Positions 18,749 through 20,311 of a stretch of DNA of 20,311 bases are shown here, piece by piece; the stretch's first letter is position 1; the number at the start of each line of letters is the position of its first letter. Below the pieces are notes generated by a model. The model was not told where the DNA came from. It made no database searches and saw nothing but the letters and a program-made list of their open reading frames with translations. The position numbers and the translations under genes are program-made. Source of the stretch: Gymnopilus junonius (taxonomy: Eukaryota > Basidiomycota > Agaricomycetes > Agaricales > Galerinaceae); contig JADNYJ010000565.1 in NCBI GenBank assembly GCA_015501075.1, forward strand, positions 1 through 20,311, read 5' to 3'.

Positions 18749-20311
18749 ATGCCTTTCAAGGACTTCAAAGAACGAGGAATCGCTATGGAGCCAGGTCCAG
18801 ATGACGCTGAGGTTGACACCTTGGGTATCCCTACGATTTCTACTGCATCCACATACCACTGATGTATGCAAGACCAATACGAAGAGGAAACGCAAGGCTG
18901 AAGAGAACAAGGCACGTAAGAAAGGTGGTGCTGGATCGAAAAATATACCTTGGTATGAGGAATGGGAAGAAGCAGAGGTTGCTCGATTTTCGACCGGTTT
19001 CAATCCGTGAGTCTGCGCGTGTCTCGCAGCTTTCGCGTTTGGTAATTTATCCATCTTTCTTACAGACTTTCTTCCCGGTTTGAGAGGATCCAAGCTGCTG
19101 CTATCGATTTTACAAGTGGCCGAAAGTGGCCACTTAATTATGCTTCAGAGACTGGTCCCAGATACATCTTCGACAAGGTGTGTCCGTCTATTCATGCTTA
19201 CGTGTGTGCCGCGATCATTCATGTTCTTTTTTTCAGTTCCTACGATACATCGGTGTTCCAACCAGTGGTCCAGTACCGGGAGAGAAGAAATCAAAGAAGG
19301 CTGAGGAGGAATTGTCTGACGATGGAATGGACGATGAAGAAGAGCAGGAGGGCGCAAGCGTTGAACCTAACGTACAGGAGGATTCAATGGCTGGTATCAT
19401 CATGGACCGTGAAATTCCAGCCAAACTCCAGCTCTCTTCAAATGAGGAAAAGCTTATTTCGTTCTTCAACAATCCCGAGAAGTCAATCAAAATCTTCTTG
19501 TCTTCACATGCCCGTTTTGAAGGTTTTATATGGTACACCTCCTTTTCTATATCTTCTGTTTTTTACTTATCGGCCTTTTCAGGTCTGACGCAATCTTGAT
19601 TGCATTGGTCGCATTATGGATTTCTTTGTCAGATTTATATTACGCAGCAAAGTGCTGCCTGAGAGCGAACGTTCTCTCCGTCGGTCTCTAGAAGTCATCG
19701 AGGTAGCGAAAAAAGAGTTGCCCAACACATCCGCCTTAGCCAAGGCTTTTCCGGATATTTTCAGTCGCGCAAGCAGCGCTTGCTGGGGTTGGAAGGCCGA
19801 AGGATATACCGTCCTTTCTCTCGAAGACAAAGATATACCTGCAGAATCCATGAAATCCATGGTCGAAGAAGTCAAAGAGGACGAACCAGTTGAGCAAACT
19901 TCAGCATGGGGAAGCCAGCCATCTTGGGGCTCTTCCGCTGATTCGACTTGGCTAGTTCAACGGCAGACGGTGATGGATGGGGAGTTTCTGTCATACCTGA
20001 AAGCATCCCAGAGCCATCTCCTTGGGAAGTTGTCAAAGAGGATAACCTTCTATCGTTGTTAGGTCCCACTGCCTTCCTCTGACCCATACCACTGGAATCG
20101 TCGAGCAGTCCATGCGGCGCATCAAAGCTATCATGCCTTCCACAAAACCCTCCAAAGCCGCCTCCCCAGCCTGAAGGTGTCTGTGAGCCGGATGCGGCAG
20201 CCGTCGAGCTCGACCTCGATTGCCATTTTTTCAAGGTCGTCCTTGAGCCATGCCAGTTAACTGGGACGGCGGCGACATCCTTGCATTTTCCAATCCCAAG
20301 ATTCTCAATAC
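18749..20311 (+). CDS. Arb1-like Argonaute-complex protein with WG/GW motifs, partial at right edge
   Basis: Likely start ATG 18749 (alternative 18785). Exons: 18749-19006, 19066-19177, 19237-19532, 19583 onward; introns are 50-59 nt. The protein opens with a Lys/Arg-rich tract (TKRKRKAEENKARKKG), then NIPWYEEWEEAEVARF, FERIQAAAIDF and FLRYIGVPTSGPVPG. An acidic patch precedes EKSIKIFLSSH, and then comes a helical block with FFVRFILRSKVLPESE and EVAKKELPNT. WG motifs follow at 19907-19930 and 19978-19983, then LLSLLGPTAF. The layout, with a basic head, a domain around 'RYIGV' and a later 'FILR..VLPE' helix pair, resembles Arb1, the subunit that holds Argonaute and siRNA before heterochromatin assembly. 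WG/GW tails are known Argonaute hooks. The Arb1 assignment is from memory of the family and tentative. Frame breaks near 18855, 19597, 19950, 20078 and 20172 follow the window-wide pattern. Confidence 0.5.

Noticed and set aside
18653..19093. 146-codon minus-strand frame
   Set aside because: It runs opposite the first exon of the Arb1-like gene, whose + strand reading has conserved blocks and consistent introns.

Overview
The window looks like nuclear DNA of a basidiomycete fungus, probably an Agaricomycete. The evidence is the very short GT-AG introns (about 45-68 nt), dense host genes with regulator-type architectures, a chromodomain Ty3/Gypsy LTR retrotransposon and a hAT transposase relic. 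No bacterial operon logic is visible.

Layout: 1-1618 is repeat-rich, gene-poor DNA with a small minisatellite. 1619-9125 is an essentially full-length but decayed LTR retrotransposon: 457-bp LTRs, a predicted Tf1-like self-priming site, gag, protease-RT-RNase H-integrase-chromodomain pol, and then about 1.6 kb of unusual 3' accessory coding. That accessory part holds a 129-codon ORF joined to pol by ATGA, and a second broken ORF whose C-terminus carries two zinc knuckles. Directly abutting the right LTR, 9127-11456 is a decayed hAT-family transposase lacking its N-terminus. It is followed at 11670-11736 by a cluster of inverted repeats that may belong to the hAT end.

The right half holds three host genes, all on the + strand: an omega-type (Cys) glutathione transferase (11913-13153) whose best gene model needs a 4-nt microexon; a Boi/Pob1-like polarity scaffold with SH3, SAM, PH and a C-terminal calponin-homology-like region (13681-18094); and a gene running off the right edge (18749->20311) that resembles Arb1-type Argonaute chaperone subunits and has WG/GW motifs.

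Caveat: every gene, including the three conserved host genes, carries repeated single-base frame breaks, many in short homopolymer runs. The protein signal resumes immediately in another frame. This points to indel errors in the assembly as well as, or instead of, real decay. In-frame nonsense codons and CpG-type transitions in the two transposons are better evidence of genuine decay. All exon borders are read by eye.
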